Of a DNA stretch of 64,000 nt, positions 18,114 through 26,554 are shown one piece after another. Both the position numbers and the translations under genes were made by a program. The stretch covers positions 62,001 to 126,000 of the forward strand of contig UCNG01000003.1 of assembly GCA_900473915.1 (NCBI GenBank). Direction: 5' to 3'. Each line of letters opens with the position of its first letter. Positions within the stretch are counted from its first letter, which is position 1. This DNA is from Hyphomicrobiales bacterium. GTDB lineage: Bacteria; Pseudomonadota; Alphaproteobacteria; Rhizobiales; Rhizobiaceae. The notes beneath the pieces are model-generated. The model was given only the letters and a program-made list of their open reading frames with translations, had not been told where the DNA came from and did no database searches.

Positions 18114-18803
18114 CTAAGTGCGCGTCTCTGTGAGTTCGTCCGCCAGATCATTGAAGTTCTTCTGGGCGTCGCGCATCATCGGATAGACGATGAGAGCTTG
18201 TTCATAGGCTTTCAAGGCCTGCTCCTTGAGGCCGCGCAGGCGCAATATGGCTGCCATGCCGGTCAGCGCGCCATAATGGCGGGGTTCCAGCTCCAGCGTA
18301 CGATTGATGTCGTACATGGCGTGAGCATAGTCTTTTTGCAGGAAATAGACCGTAGCGCGGCGGTTCCATGCTTCCGCATATTCCGGGTCGAGCGCGATTG
18401 CTTCATTGAGGAAATCGATTGCCGACGGATAGCGCCGCTCCAGCATCGCGGTGTTCGCCCATTGCATCAGGAGATCGACTGTGGCGCTGCCAGACTGCGA
18501 CCACAGCGTATTGATCTGTGAAGCTATTCGCCGCGCCTTAGCTTCGTCCGTCGTGCGGCGAAGATCGGCAAAGAGCTTGTCGAGCCGCTCTTCAGGTGTC
18601 AGAGCTGCATCCGCTGCAGGTTTCGAGGCAGGCTTCTGTTCACTGTCGGGGCCGGTCTGAACCGGCGTCAGCGGTGCCGTGAGCGGCACTTTGCCGGGTG
18701 CTACTTCGGCATAAGCCGATGGAACAATCGCAGCAGGCGATGCGAACAAAGAAGAAGAAACCAGAAATGCAAAAACGTTCCGCATGCGCATAGATTTTAT
18801 CAT
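18114..18803 (-). CDS. Exported TPR-repeat protein
   Basis: 229-aa precursor: N-terminal signal peptide (FAFLVSSSLFASPAAIVPSA), a Pro/Ala/Lys-rich linker, then at least three tetratricopeptide repeats, e.g. AIDFLNEAIALDPEYAEAWN, AMYDINRTLELEPRHYGALT and QALKAYEQALIVYPMMRDAQ. TPR units mediate protein-protein contacts, here probably in the periplasm. The start is uncertain (ATG 18803 or 18791; no clear ribosome binding site). No specific role is known. Confidence 0.8.
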   Translation of the reverse strand: MIKSMRMRNVFAFLVSSSLFASPAAIVPSAYAEVAPGKVPLTAPLTPVQTGPDSEQKPASKPAADAALTPEERLDKLFADLRRTTDEAKARRIASQINTLWSQSGSATVDLLMQWANTAMLERRYPSAIDFLNEAIALDPEYAEAWNRRATVYFLQKDYAHAMYDINRTLELEPRHYGALTGMAAILRLRGLKEQALKAYEQALIVYPMMRDAQKNFNDLADELTETRT

Positions 18804-18840
18804 GCGCAGCGAAACGTCAAATGCAAAATCAAAAATAAGA

Positions 18841-18966
18841 TTAGCCCTGACGAGCCTTGTAGCGCGGGGCGGTCTTATTGATGATGTAAACGCGGCCCTT
18901 GCGGCGGACCAGCTGGCAGTCGCGATGACGGCCCTTAAGCGCTTTAAGCGAGTTCTTGATCTTCAT
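18841..18966 (-). CDS. rpmJ: 50S ribosomal protein L36 (zinc-independent form)
   Basis: 41-aa basic protein: [20 protein letters not shown], then [20 protein letters not shown] plus G. It matches the longer L36 variant, which lacks the CxxC and Cys-His zinc ligands of the short form; only one cysteine remains. L36 is the smallest large-subunit protein. It is a separate minus-strand unit between the TPR gene and purK. Confidence 0.93.
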
Positions 18967-19168
18967 GTCAATCACCGGTCTTGTTGGCCCGTTGACGTGC
19001 AGATGCCGCGGGGCTTCATAAAAACAGGCGCCTCAGGCGCCAATTGATTACAGGCACTGTTAGATGCCCGAAGGGTTGGCCGAAATACACAAGGTTTCAG
19101 GCAAATGTCAACTGCTGAGCCGCAGATTCAGGGGGCTGGCGCTGAAATTCTTGGCAGGCAGTCAAAGA

Positions 19169-19199
19169 TTCATCGGGAATCGGGAGGATTCCCGATGAA
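19169..19199 (-). terminator. Hairpin downstream of purK
   Basis: TTCATCGGGAATC-GGGAG-GATTCCCGATGAA: a perfect 13-bp stem two bases after the purK stop. The following minus-strand sequence TCTTTGACTG is only mildly T-rich, so this is a terminator or a 3'-end stabiliser. Confidence 0.6.
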
Positions 19200-19201
19200 C
19201 A

Positions 19202-20290
19202 TTATTTGTGGCGGGGGTGAATGCGCGTCACATGACCCATTTTACGGCCCGGGCGCGCTTCCTTTTTGCCGTAAAGATGCAACACCGCATCCTTTTCAGA
19301 GAGAATCGCGGGTACCTTCTCGATGTCGTCACCGATCAGGTTTTCCATCACGCAATCCGAATGCCGGTCGGTATTGCCCAAAGGCAACCCGGCAACGGCG
19401 CGGATATGCTGTTCGAACTGCGAAATGGCGCAGGCCGCTTCCGTCCAGTGGCCTGAGTTATGGACACGCGGGGCAAATTCGTTTGCCAGAAGCGTGCCGT
19501 CCTTCAGGACGAAGAATTCAAGCCCCAGCACGCCGACATAATCCAGTGCGTTCAGAAGCTTTGCTGCGGCCTTGCGGGCAGTTTCTGCCGTGCTGTCGGA
19601 AATGGCAGCCGGTACGGTTGAAGTTGCAAGAATGCCGTCCTTGTGCACGTTTTCGGCAATATCGAAAATGGCTATGTTGCCGCTGCGATCACGCGCTGCG
19701 ATGACCGAGACTTCCCGCTCGAAATCAACGAAACCTTCGAGGATTGCAGGCGCGCGATTGATGGCAAGAATCGCCTTGTGGGCTTCGTTCTCGTCGAGCG
19801 AGGTCAGGCGGACCTGCCCCTTGCCGTCATAGCCCAGGCGCCGCGTCTTGAGGATGCCGCGTTCGCCCAATGCGCCCAAGGCTGCGATCAGGGTCTCTTC
19901 ATCGTCCACGAGGCGCCATGGGGCTGTCTCGATATCGCTTTCATTGAGGAACTGCTTTTCCGTAAAGCGATCCTGCGAGACTTCCAGCGCGGCTGGCGGT
20001 GGCAGAACCAGCGCGGTTTCGGCCAGCCTGTCGGCGGCGCTGACCGGCACGTTTTCAAATTCATAGGTGATGACATCGGACGCAGCGGCAAGTTCCGCAA
20101 GCGCTTTCGGATCATCATAGGCTGCGACGATCTGGCGATTGGCGACCTGTGCTGCGGGGCAATCGGCCTGCGGCTCCAGAATCACGGTTTGAAAGCCAAG
20201 ACGCGCTGCGGCCATGGCCAGCATTCTGCCGAGCTGGCCGCCGCCGATAATGCCGATGGTTGCACCGGGCTGAAGGGGAGAATTTTTCAT
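19202..20290 (-). CDS. purK: N5-carboxyaminoimidazole ribonucleotide synthase PurK
   Basis: 362-aa ATP-grasp enzyme converting AIR, bicarbonate and ATP to N5-CAIR in purine synthesis. N-terminal nucleotide-binding GATIGIIGGGQLGRMLAMAA, ATP-grasp core GILKTRRLGYDGKGQVRL and EVSVIAARDRSG, and the end LANEFAPRVHNSGHWT are diagnostic. ATG 20290 follows the purE stop by one base, so purE-purK are one operon; the longer frame to 20422 runs inside purE and is rejected. Confidence 0.96.
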   Translation of the reverse strand: MKNSPLQPGATIGIIGGGQLGRMLAMAAARLGFQTVILEPQADCPAAQVANRQIVAAYDDPKALAELAAASDVITYEFENVPVSAADRLAETALVLPPPAALEVSQDRFTEKQFLNESDIETAPWRLVDDEETLIAALGALGERGILKTRRLGYDGKGQVRLTSLDENEAHKAILAINRAPAILEGFVDFEREVSVIAARDRSGNIAIFDIAENVHKDGILATSTVPAAISDSTAETARKAAAKLLNALDYVGVLGLEFFVLKDGTLLANEFAPRVHNSGHWTEAACAISQFEQHIRAVAGLPLGNTDRHSDCVMENLIGDDIEKVPAILSEKDAVLHLYGKKEARPGRKMGHVTRIHPRHK

Positions 20291-20291
20291 G

Positions 20292-20786
20292 TCAGGCCTC
20301 GTTGGAAGGGCGCTCGGCCACGCTTTCGGTTTGCGCCCTGCGCCACTCGTCGAGGCGGGCTGCAAGCGCTTCATCGTAAAGCGCCAGAACGGCTGCGGCG
20401 AGGAGGGCGGCATTGACCGCACCGGCGCGACCGATGGCCAGCGTGCCGACAGGAATGCCCGCTGGCATCTGCACGATGGAGAGAAGCGAATCCTGGCCTG
20501 AAAGCGCCTTGGACTGAACGGGAACGCCGAAAACCGGGAGTGGGGTCATGGCTGCGGCCATGCCGGGCAGATGGGCCGCGCCACCCGCGCCGGCGATAAC
20601 GACCTTAAACCCTTCAGCTTTTGCGCCCTTGGCGAAAGCGACGAGCCGGTCAGGGGTGCGGTGCGCGGAAACGATCCGGGCATCGAAGGAAATGCCGAGC
20701 GCCTCCAGTGTGTCTGCTGCATGGCGCATGGTCTCCCAGTCGGACTGGCTTCCCATGATGATGGCGACGTCGGCAGTAACGCTCAT
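20292..20786 (-). CDS. purE: N5-carboxyaminoimidazole ribonucleotide mutase PurE
   Basis: 164-aa enzyme that rearranges N5-CAIR to CAIR. Signatures: [31 protein letters not shown] (catalytic His), [20 protein letters not shown] and [20 protein letters not shown]. The start at 20786 (MSVTADVA) has AGAAAG upstream and fits the family; the in-frame ATG at 20822 is less likely. First gene of purE-purK. Confidence 0.96.
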   Translation of the reverse strand: MSVTADVAIIMGSQSDWETMRHAADTLEALGISFDARIVSAHRTPDRLVAFAKGAKAEGFKVVIAGAGGAAHLPGMAAAMTPLPVFGVPVQSKALSGQDSLLSIVQMPAGIPVGTLAIGRAGAVNAALLAAAVLALYDEALAARLDEWRRAQTESVAERPSNEA

Positions 20787-20820
20787 TGATCTTTCTGCTC
20801 CGGTTTTCATTCGTGGTGTC

Positions 20821-20849
20821 AAAACGACAAAGCCGGGCGGACCCCGGCT
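20821..20849 (-). terminator. Terminator of the 67-aa YdcH-like gene
   Basis: On the minus strand AGCCGGG-GTCCG-CCCGGCT followed by TTGTCGTTTTG. It separates this gene from purE on the same strand. Confidence 0.75.
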
Positions 20850-20872
20850 CTCTCATGTATCGTTCTCAGCGT

Positions 20873-21076
20873 TCAGGCGATGATGTCGGGGATGACCTGA
20901 TCTTCCATCTCCTGCAACTTGTCCTTGATTGCGAGTTTTTTCTTCTTCATGCGCTGGACGCGCAACTGGTCGCAGCCCGTTGCTATCATGGCGTTGATAG
21001 CCGCATCGAAATCCGCGTGTTCCTGTTTCAGACGCGCGACGGCCAATCTGATTTCGGCCTGTTCCTGATCGGACAT
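20873..21076 (-). CDS. YdcH-like DUF465 small protein
   Basis: 67-aa charged helical protein (ARLKQEHADFDAAINAMIAT, QRMKKKKLAIKDKLQEMEDQ). The pattern of two helices with a K-rich turn is the DUF465/YdcH fold, an antiparallel coiled coil. Function is unknown; the family is cytoplasmic. A related gene of the same family lies divergently 343 bases away. It has its own terminator. Confidence 0.85.
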   Translation of the reverse strand: MSDQEQAEIRLAVARLKQEHADFDAAINAMIATGCDQLRVQRMKKKKLAIKDKLQEMEDQVIPDIIA

Positions 21077-21419
21077 GCGAACCCCGTTTCGTTGAATAGT
21101 TTTACGGGCCGCACCGAACCCTAAAAAGGCGCGGCATCAGCCCGTTTCAGGCGAAGCCCTTATCACATTTTTCGCGTCAGGAAAATGCTACCACGACAAA
21201 ATCGACTTTGCACCAAACTCGTGCCAAACTGTCATGGTTCTGTCATGGATGCGGCTGTCGAAGGCGACAAAAATACCGCATCCTCGGCAGCCGGGACTGC
21301 GTGTCTGGCCCGGAATACAGGAGGTGTACCGGGCGTTCATGCAGGCTGAATGGCGGGGCAGCGGGCAAGCAAGGTCCAGGTTGCTCCGCAAACCAGGGAA
21401 ATCAACCAAAGGAGATCTG
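21077..21419. other. Divergent intergenic region between two YdcH-like genes
   Basis: 343 bases holding promoters for both directions. It includes short direct repeats with an 11-base period: GCACCAAACTC/GTGCCAAACTG (about 21210-21231) followed by CTGTCATGG at 21229-21237 and again at 21240-21248. No other feature is evident; the frame 21234-21419 in phase with the next gene has no ribosome binding site. Confidence 0.5.
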
Positions 21420-21602
21420 ATGATGGCTATTGAGTCCCATCTTGCCACGCTTGAAAAGAAGCACGGCGCTCTGGAACAGGAAATTTCCGAAGCCATTGCG
21501 TCACCGGCAATGGATGATCTGCATGTTGCATCTCTGAAGCGCAAGAAGCTTATGCTTAAGGAGCAGATTGAAAAATTGAGATCTCAGGTAACCCGCCACT
21601 AA
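21420..21602 (+). CDS. YdcH-like DUF465 small protein (second copy)
   Basis: 60-aa helical protein (SHLATLEKKHGALEQEISEA, HVASLKRKKLMLKEQIEKLR) of the DUF465/YdcH family. ATG 21420 is preceded by AAAGGAGATCTG, a good ribosome binding site; the longer frame from 21234 is rejected for lack of one. It is diverged from the copy at 20873-21076 and transcribed away from it. Function unknown. Confidence 0.85.
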   Translation: MMAIESHLATLEKKHGALEQEISEAIASPAMDDLHVASLKRKKLMLKEQIEKLRSQVTRH

Positions 21603-21774
21603 CGGGAAAAGCCGCGCTTTTGTTCGCGGTTCGATACGGCGTCTCAAGCCATAGACACAAGAAATGCGGTCTTGGCGGCTGTGACACAGCCGCCGAACAT
21701 ATTGATTTAATTATTTAAAAACTGATCACAACGCCGCCGCGCCCAACGCAACTTAAAGCGTGTCGCATTTTATT

Positions 21775-21905
21775 CCGTTCATACGACAGGCTTTAAGCTT
21801 TTGTTTTCACGCATGTCTTGATCCCATCGTGGCGGGATCAGAAATCAGTCCAGTGGACTGATTTCCCCGCGAAGGCGGTTCCCACTTTTGGGAGACATGC
21901 TTTAG
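21775..21905. repeat. Intergenic palindromic repeat, copy 1
   Basis: Contains GAAATCAGTCCA-G-TGGACTGATTTC (21841-21865), a 12-bp perfect inverted repeat with a one-base centre, followed by CCCGCGAAGGCGGTTCCCACTTTTGGGAGACATGCTTTA. The block from GCGGGATCAG to CCGCG recurs at 63035-63073 with one substitution. It lies just past the MFS gene stop (21902), overlapping its end slightly, and may act in termination. Confidence 0.75.
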
Positions 21906-23140
21906 CCATCCGTCTCGGCTCTCGGATCAAGATTGAGCGCTTCCGGCGTTGCGCTGCGCTCGGAAGGCATGCTCTTGAACTGGTCTTTCTCTTCTTTTGG
22001 GACGGATGCGCGCTTGCGTGACCGGAACAATGCATAGCCGGTGATGGAAATATGCGCGAGCATGGTGATGGCGAAGAGGCCGGACGGCCAGAAAATATCC
22101 ATGGCGGCTGCTGCCAGCAACGGCCCGAGCATTGTGCCGAAGCCGTAAAGCAGCAAAAGCCCGCTTGATACTTTCACGAAGCTTTCCGACGTCGCGTGAT
22201 CGTTCGCATGGGCGACGGCAACGGGATAGAGGGCATAGGCGAGCGCGCCATAACAGCCGGTCATTGTAATGATGACAGGACCGCTGGATGGGGCGACGAG
22301 AAAGGCGATGAGACCGACGAGGGCCGCCAGCGCCGCCACGCTTGCCAGCACAAAACGCCGGTCGACCAGATCGGAAATACGCCCGATCGGAATCTGCATC
22401 AGGGCGCCTGCTGCGATGGTGACGCTGACCATCAAGGCGATTTCAGTGGTGGAAATGCCGGATTTCGCGCCGAAGACCGCTCCAAGCGTTCCCCAGGCGC
22501 CATTGGCGATGCCGATCAGGATGCATCCGACGAAGGCGGCAGGCGAATTATTATAGAGCGCCTTGAGATCGAGTTGCACTTCCGTCAGCGGCTTGGGGCT
22601 GACGGCGGTGGAAATCGCGGTCGGGATAAGGGCCAGACAGAAGAAGACGCCGCTTATCATGAACAGGTGGTCGGAGCGCACATCGCCTGCCGCCACCAGC
22701 ATCTGGCCGGTCATGGTGGCCCCATAGTTGACCATCATGTACATGCCGAAAATCTTGCCGCGCGATTCGTTGGTTGCGCGCTCATTCAGCCAGCTTTCGA
22801 TGACCATGAAGGCGCCGGCCATGGAAAAGCCGGTGAACGCGCGCAGGATCACCCAGATGGTGGCGTCCACGAAGATGCCGGACAGAAGGGCGATGATCGC
22901 TGCCGACGCGGCAAAACAGCCAAATGCCCGCACATGGCCGACGCGGCGCACAAGGCGCGGCGCAAACAGACAGCCAGCCACGAAACCTCCGGCCCAGGTT
23001 GTGCCGAGCATACCAAGCGAGGTTACTGAAAAACCTTCCGCGCCGCCGCGCAGCGGCAGCAGAAGGCCATGGAGTCCCGAAGCCATGAGGAGGAAAGCTG
23101 TGCCGCAGAGAAGGGCCAGAACCTGAATGTAAATGCGCAA
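21902..23140 (-). CDS. MFS transporter, YcaD-like
   Basis: 412-aa inner-membrane protein with about twelve hydrophobic helices in two halves. The first half carries an MFS loop (GGFVAGCLFAPRLVRRVGHV) and AFMVIESWLNERATNESRGK, typical of the YcaD group; the C-terminus is a polar tail with a potential charge cluster. Members export or import small molecules by ion coupling, but the substrate is unknown. It is preceded by a DUF1192 gene on the same strand 149 bases upstream. Confidence 0.87.
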   Translation of the reverse strand: MRIYIQVLALLCGTAFLLMASGLHGLLLPLRGGAEGFSVTSLGMLGTTWAGGFVAGCLFAPRLVRRVGHVRAFGCFAASAAIIALLSGIFVDATIWVILRAFTGFSMAGAFMVIESWLNERATNESRGKIFGMYMMVNYGATMTGQMLVAAGDVRSDHLFMISGVFFCLALIPTAISTAVSPKPLTEVQLDLKALYNNSPAAFVGCILIGIANGAWGTLGAVFGAKSGISTTEIALMVSVTIAAGALMQIPIGRISDLVDRRFVLASVAALAALVGLIAFLVAPSSGPVIITMTGCYGALAYALYPVAVAHANDHATSESFVKVSSGLLLLYGFGTMLGPLLAAAAMDIFWPSGLFAITMLAHISITGYALFRSRKRASVPKEEKDQFKSMPSERSATPEALNLDPRAETDG

Positions 23141-23289
23141 AATTCTATTCCCGAAATCTGAAGCCGGATTGTCAGTGTTGAGACCGATGCGTGATCTTTG
23201 CGATCAATGACTGTTGTTCCTAAAGCCCGTCGCCCGGAAATGGTTCCGGCTGTTTGTCTCGGCATCCATTCCCGTCGACGACCTCATTC

Positions 23290-23481
23290 CTATCGAAACA
23301 ATGCTTCTGCCGCAGCGCGGCTGTCGCCCTTCTTGAGGCGTTCTGTCTTCAATCGCTCTATTTCGGATTGCAGCAGGGCAATGCGCTGATCGATCTCCGT
23401 GACCGAAAGCAACGATAGCTCCTCTTCGCTTAGCGTCACGCTGTTGCGGGGCTTCACCATATCCTCATCAAAACCGCTCAT
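23290..23481 (-). CDS. DUF1192 small protein
   Basis: 63-aa protein, MSGFDEDMVKPRNSVTLSEE then SVTEIDQRIALLQSEIERLK, a short coiled coil ending in DSRAAAEALFR. Length and sequence match DUF1192 of Alphaproteobacteria, of unknown function. Located between the MFS gene (same strand) and a divergent quinone reductase gene. AGGACGG lies just upstream of the start. Confidence 0.85.
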   Translation of the reverse strand: MSGFDEDMVKPRNSVTLSEEELSLLSVTEIDQRIALLQSEIERLKTERLKKGDSRAAAEALFR

Positions 23482-23649
23482 AGCCGTCCTCCGTGGTCAA
23501 TGATGGCTCAGAAAAGATTTAACACCTTGAATCGTCGCATATATATTTGGGAAAATCGATGACGATTTCCCTAACGTGGCGTCTTGCATCCGTCATGCGG
23601 CAATTCTGCGACGACGCGCAGGGCTAGAAATCTGAATGGAGTTTTGAAG

Positions 23650-24654
23650 ATGATGGCCGACCTGCCTTCCCAAATGACCGCTATCGAAATTTCCGCACCG
23701 GGCGGACCGCATATGCTTCGCCCGGTTCAGCGCTCGGTGCCGGAACCGGGGGAGGGTGAAATTCTGGTGCGGGTGCGCGCGGCCGGGGTCAACCGGCCAG
23801 ATGTTTTGCAGCGGCTGGGACAATATGCGCCGCCGCCCGGCGCCTCCGATATTCCGGGGTTGGAGATTGCCGGTGATATCGTTGCCGTCGGCCGCGGGGT
23901 GAAGCGTTTCAAGACCGGCGATCAGGTGGTCGCATTGCTGGCCGGCGGCGGCTATGCCGAATATGCCGCCGTGCATGAAACCAATGCGCTGCCCCTGCCT
24001 TCCGGCTATGGCTATATCGAAGCGGCTGCGATCCCGGAAACATTCTTCACCGTCTGGCACAATGTGTTCGAACGCGGAGGATTGAAGAAGGGTGAGGCGT
24101 TTCTGGTTCATGGCGGCTCATCCGGGATCGGCACGACGGCCATCCAACTGGCCAAGGCGTTTGGCGCGACCGTGATTGCAACCGCCGGCTCGAAGGAAAA
24201 ATGCGACGCCTGCCTGAAGCTCGGGGCAGATCGCGCCGTCAACTATCGCGACGAGGATTTTGTCGAGGTCGTAAAGGAAGTGACCAACGGCAGGGGTGCC
24301 AATGTGATTCTCGACATGGTCGGCGGCGATTACGTGGACCGTAATTACAAGGCTGCAGCTGAAGATGGTCGCATCGTTCAGATCGCTTTTCTCAATGGTG
24401 CGAAAGCCACGGCCAATTTCGCGCTGTTGATGACCAAGCGTCTGACCCATACCGGCTCCACGCTGCGTCCGCGGCCCGTCGATTTCAAGGCTGGCATCGC
24501 GCGCGAACTGGAGGCGAAGGTCTGGCCGCTTCTGGCGCAGCGCCGTGTTGCGCCGGTGATGGATATGATCTTTTCGCTGAAAGACGCCTGGCGTGCGCAT
24601 GAGCGCATGGAGGAGGGAAGGCATATCGGCAAGATCGTACTCGATATTGCTTAA
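23650..24654 (+). CDS. NAD(P)H:quinone oxidoreductase (zeta-crystallin/PIG3 type)
   Basis: 334-aa medium-chain dehydrogenase/reductase without the zinc site. Motifs: AAGVNRPDVLQRLGQYAPPP, GLEIAGDIVAVGRGV, VHGGSSGIGTTAIQLAKAFG (nucleotide-binding), AGSKEKCDACLKLGAD. This subgroup reduces quinones with NADPH, giving semiquinones. ATG 23650 has GGAG eight bases upstream; the frame to 23584 is an unlikely extension. It stands 121 bases before trcR. Confidence 0.9.
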   Translation: MMADLPSQMTAIEISAPGGPHMLRPVQRSVPEPGEGEILVRVRAAGVNRPDVLQRLGQYAPPPGASDIPGLEIAGDIVAVGRGVKRFKTGDQVVALLAGGGYAEYAAVHETNALPLPSGYGYIEAAAIPETFFTVWHNVFERGGLKKGEAFLVHGGSSGIGTTAIQLAKAFGATVIATAGSKEKCDACLKLGADRAVNYRDEDFVEVVKEVTNGRGANVILDMVGGDYVDRNYKAAAEDGRIVQIAFLNGAKATANFALLMTKRLTHTGSTLRPRPVDFKAGIARELEAKVWPLLAQRRVAPVMDMIFSLKDAWRAHERMEEGRHIGKIVLDIA

Positions 24655-24775
24655 GCCTGAGAGCCATTCTTGCTCTGGCGATAAAAAAACGATATATAGG
24701 CCGTGATTTCCCGGAAATTGTGGTTTTGCCCACGTCCCGCGCCACCGGAGCGGACGAACAGAAGGATTATATCTA

Positions 24776-25465
24776 ATGGCCACCCAGCTTCTTATGCCGA
24801 AGGCAACGGCCGTTTGGCTTGTCGATAATACGGCTCTGTCGTTTGACCAGATTGCCGCTTTCTGCAAGCTGCACCCGCTGGAAGTGAAGGCTATTGCCGA
24901 CGGTGAAGCTTCGCAGGGCATCAAGGGTCTCGACCCGGTCATCACTGGCCAGATTTCGCGTGAAGAAATCGCGAAGGGCGAAAAGGACCCATACTATCGC
25001 CTGAAGCTTTCCGAACCGAAGGTTCGCGTTCCTGAAGCCAAGCGCAAGGGCCCGCGTTACACGCCGCTTTCCAAGCGTCAGGACCGCCCGAATGCGATTC
25101 TCTGGCTGGTGCGCAATCATCCTGAGCTGAAGGATGCGCAGATTTCCCGCCTGATCGGCACGACCAAGTCGACCATCGAGCAGATTCGCAATCGCACGCA
25201 CTGGAACTCCGCCAATCTGACGGCGATGGACCCGGTGACGCTTGGTCTTTGCTCGCAGATCGATCTCGACATCGAAGTCGAACGCGCGTCGCGCAATCGT
25301 CCGGCCACGCCGGAAGCGGACAGCACCTTGCTTCCAGCTTCCGCGACCGAGAATTTCGACTATCGTGATGAGCAGCCCGCGGAAGACGAACTCGACGCGG
25401 ACAAGGTTTTCGCCAAGCTCTCTTCGCTCAAGAGTTCGACCCCGGACGAAGACGAAGAAGAATAG
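24776..25465 (+). CDS. trcR: TrcR/DUF1013 cell-cycle transcriptional regulator
   Basis: 229-aa cytoplasmic protein matching DUF1013. Conserved segments: TAVWLVDNTALSFDQIAAFC, GLDPVITGQISREEIAKGEK, and a helix-turn-helix-like part AQISRLIGTTKSTIEQIRNR; the tail is acidic. DUF1013 proteins were named TrcR in Rhodobacter/Rickettsia work, and bind promoters of cell-cycle genes. The start has AGAAGGA eleven bases upstream. A shared terminator follows. Confidence 0.85.
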   Translation: MATQLLMPKATAVWLVDNTALSFDQIAAFCKLHPLEVKAIADGEASQGIKGLDPVITGQISREEIAKGEKDPYYRLKLSEPKVRVPEAKRKGPRYTPLSKRQDRPNAILWLVRNHPELKDAQISRLIGTTKSTIEQIRNRTHWNSANLTAMDPVTLGLCSQIDLDIEVERASRNRPATPEADSTLLPASATENFDYRDEQPAEDELDADKVFAKLSSLKSSTPDEDEEE

Positions 25466-25496
25466 TCTGGACGAGAAATCGCTTTACAGAAATGCC

Positions 25497-25528
25497 AAAA
25501 AAGCCCGGTTTTATCAGCCGGGCTTTTT
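25497..25528. terminator. Bidirectional Rho-independent terminator (trcR / WYL regulator)
   Basis: AAAAAAGCCCGG-TTTTATCAG-CCGGGCTTTTTCTTTT: A-run before and T-run after the stem, between convergent genes. Confidence 0.88.
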
Positions 25529-25547
25529 CTTTTGCCTTGGGAGGTAC

Positions 25548-26249
25548 TCAGTCCTTGAAGGCGTTATATTCGCTCAGTTCCATGAGGCGGTAGAAATCCG
25601 CCAGCGTCTTGCCGCGTTCCGCCCGGAAGAGACGACCAGCGTCGCTCGCTTCCACGATGCGGTCGGTGCGGAATGTGCGGAAGGCGTTGCGCAATTCGCA
25701 CCAGCCGATAACCGTCCAGACCTTGCCCCAGAACCAAAGGCCGAGCGGGCGAATATCGCGCTCGCTTTCACGCGATTCCAGATCGCGATAGCGGATATTG
25801 AGTACATTGCCCTGATCGACCGCGCGTTCCACCGCGTCGATGATGCGGCGTTCGTCCATGCTGATACGCGCCGTCGGCGCGTGAATCTGCGTGCTGGTGA
25901 TGCGGGCACGCTCTTCCTTGGGCAGCACGGCTTCGATCTTGACGAGAGCCTCTTCCGCGCCGCGCGCCATGGAAACGCCGCCCCATGCGCGGATGAGGCG
26001 CGCCCCGGCGACAAGAGCCACGATTTCGTCGCGCGTGAACATCAGTGGCGGGAGTTCAAAGCCCTGTCGCAGAATATAACCGACGCCGGCTTCGCCATCG
26101 ATGGGGACGCCGGTCGATTGCAGATCGGAAATGTCGCGATAGATGGTGCGTTCGGAGACTTCCAGCCGTTCGGCCAATTGGCGCGCGGTGACAAGCCTGC
26201 CACCGCGCAGGTGCTGAACAATCTGGAAAAGGCGGTCCGCGCGGCGCAT
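25548..26249 (-). CDS. WYL-domain transcriptional regulator, YafY family
   Basis: 233-aa regulator. N-terminal DeoR-type helix-turn-helix (LVTARQLAERLEVSERTIYR, DISDLQSTGVPIDGEAGVGY) followed by a WYL domain (VLNIRYRDLESRESERDIRP, LGLWFWGKVWTVIGWCELRN, FRTFRTDRI). WYL domains sense nucleotides, nucleic acids or other ligands. The start lies seven bases after the stop of the DUF1127 gene on the same strand, so they are co-transcribed. Target genes are unknown; autoregulation is likely in this family. Confidence 0.88.
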   Translation of the reverse strand: MRRADRLFQIVQHLRGGRLVTARQLAERLEVSERTIYRDISDLQSTGVPIDGEAGVGYILRQGFELPPLMFTRDEIVALVAGARLIRAWGGVSMARGAEEALVKIEAVLPKEERARITSTQIHAPTARISMDERRIIDAVERAVDQGNVLNIRYRDLESRESERDIRPLGLWFWGKVWTVIGWCELRNAFRTFRTDRIVEASDAGRLFRAERGKTLADFYRLMELSEYNAFKD

Positions 26250-26256
26250 TCCGGTC

Positions 26257-26442
26257 TTACTCTCCGCTGCAATAATTGGTGTTACGCTGTTCCAGATAAC
26301 GATCCGGCCAGCCCAGATCCTTGCGCAGGTCTTTTGGCAGACCGTCGATGACGCGCTGGGTGCGGATAAACCGGCGGCGTTCGTCCTGCCTGCGCCTGTA
26401 TTCCTTCAAAACTGCGATCAATGGTGCGATTGCGAGTGCCAT
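26257..26442 (-). CDS. DUF1127-like small basic protein
   Basis: 61-aa protein. The motif RVIDGLPKDLRKDLGWPDRY resembles the DUF1127 (YjiS-like) core 'L..L....L.DIGL.R'. DUF1127 proteins of Alphaproteobacteria are small, arginine-rich and have been tied to phosphate, RNA turnover and stress responses. ATG 26442 has AGGGAG eight bases upstream, so the frame to 26481 is probably too long. A perfect 24-base palindrome lies 44 bases before the start. It forms an operon with the WYL regulator. Confidence 0.75.
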   Translation of the reverse strand: MALAIAPLIAVLKEYRRRQDERRRFIRTQRVIDGLPKDLRKDLGWPDRYLEQRNTNYCSGE

Positions 26443-26485
26443 GGTGAAAACTCCCTCATCCTTGGATACGCAGTATCGCACACCC

Positions 26486-26509
26486 CTCCTGACAGCTATC
26501 TGTCAGGAG
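26486..26509. repeat. Perfect palindrome upstream of the DUF1127-WYL operon
   Basis: CTCCTGACAG-CTAT-CTGTCAGGAG: 10-bp perfect arms with a four-base centre, 44-67 bases before the DUF1127 start. No T-run follows on either strand, so it may be an operator or a 5'-leader hairpin rather than a terminator. Confidence 0.65.
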
Positions 26510-26554
26510 CGAATGCGTGTTTTATTATCATCCTGTTAAGGCGGGATCGCAACA

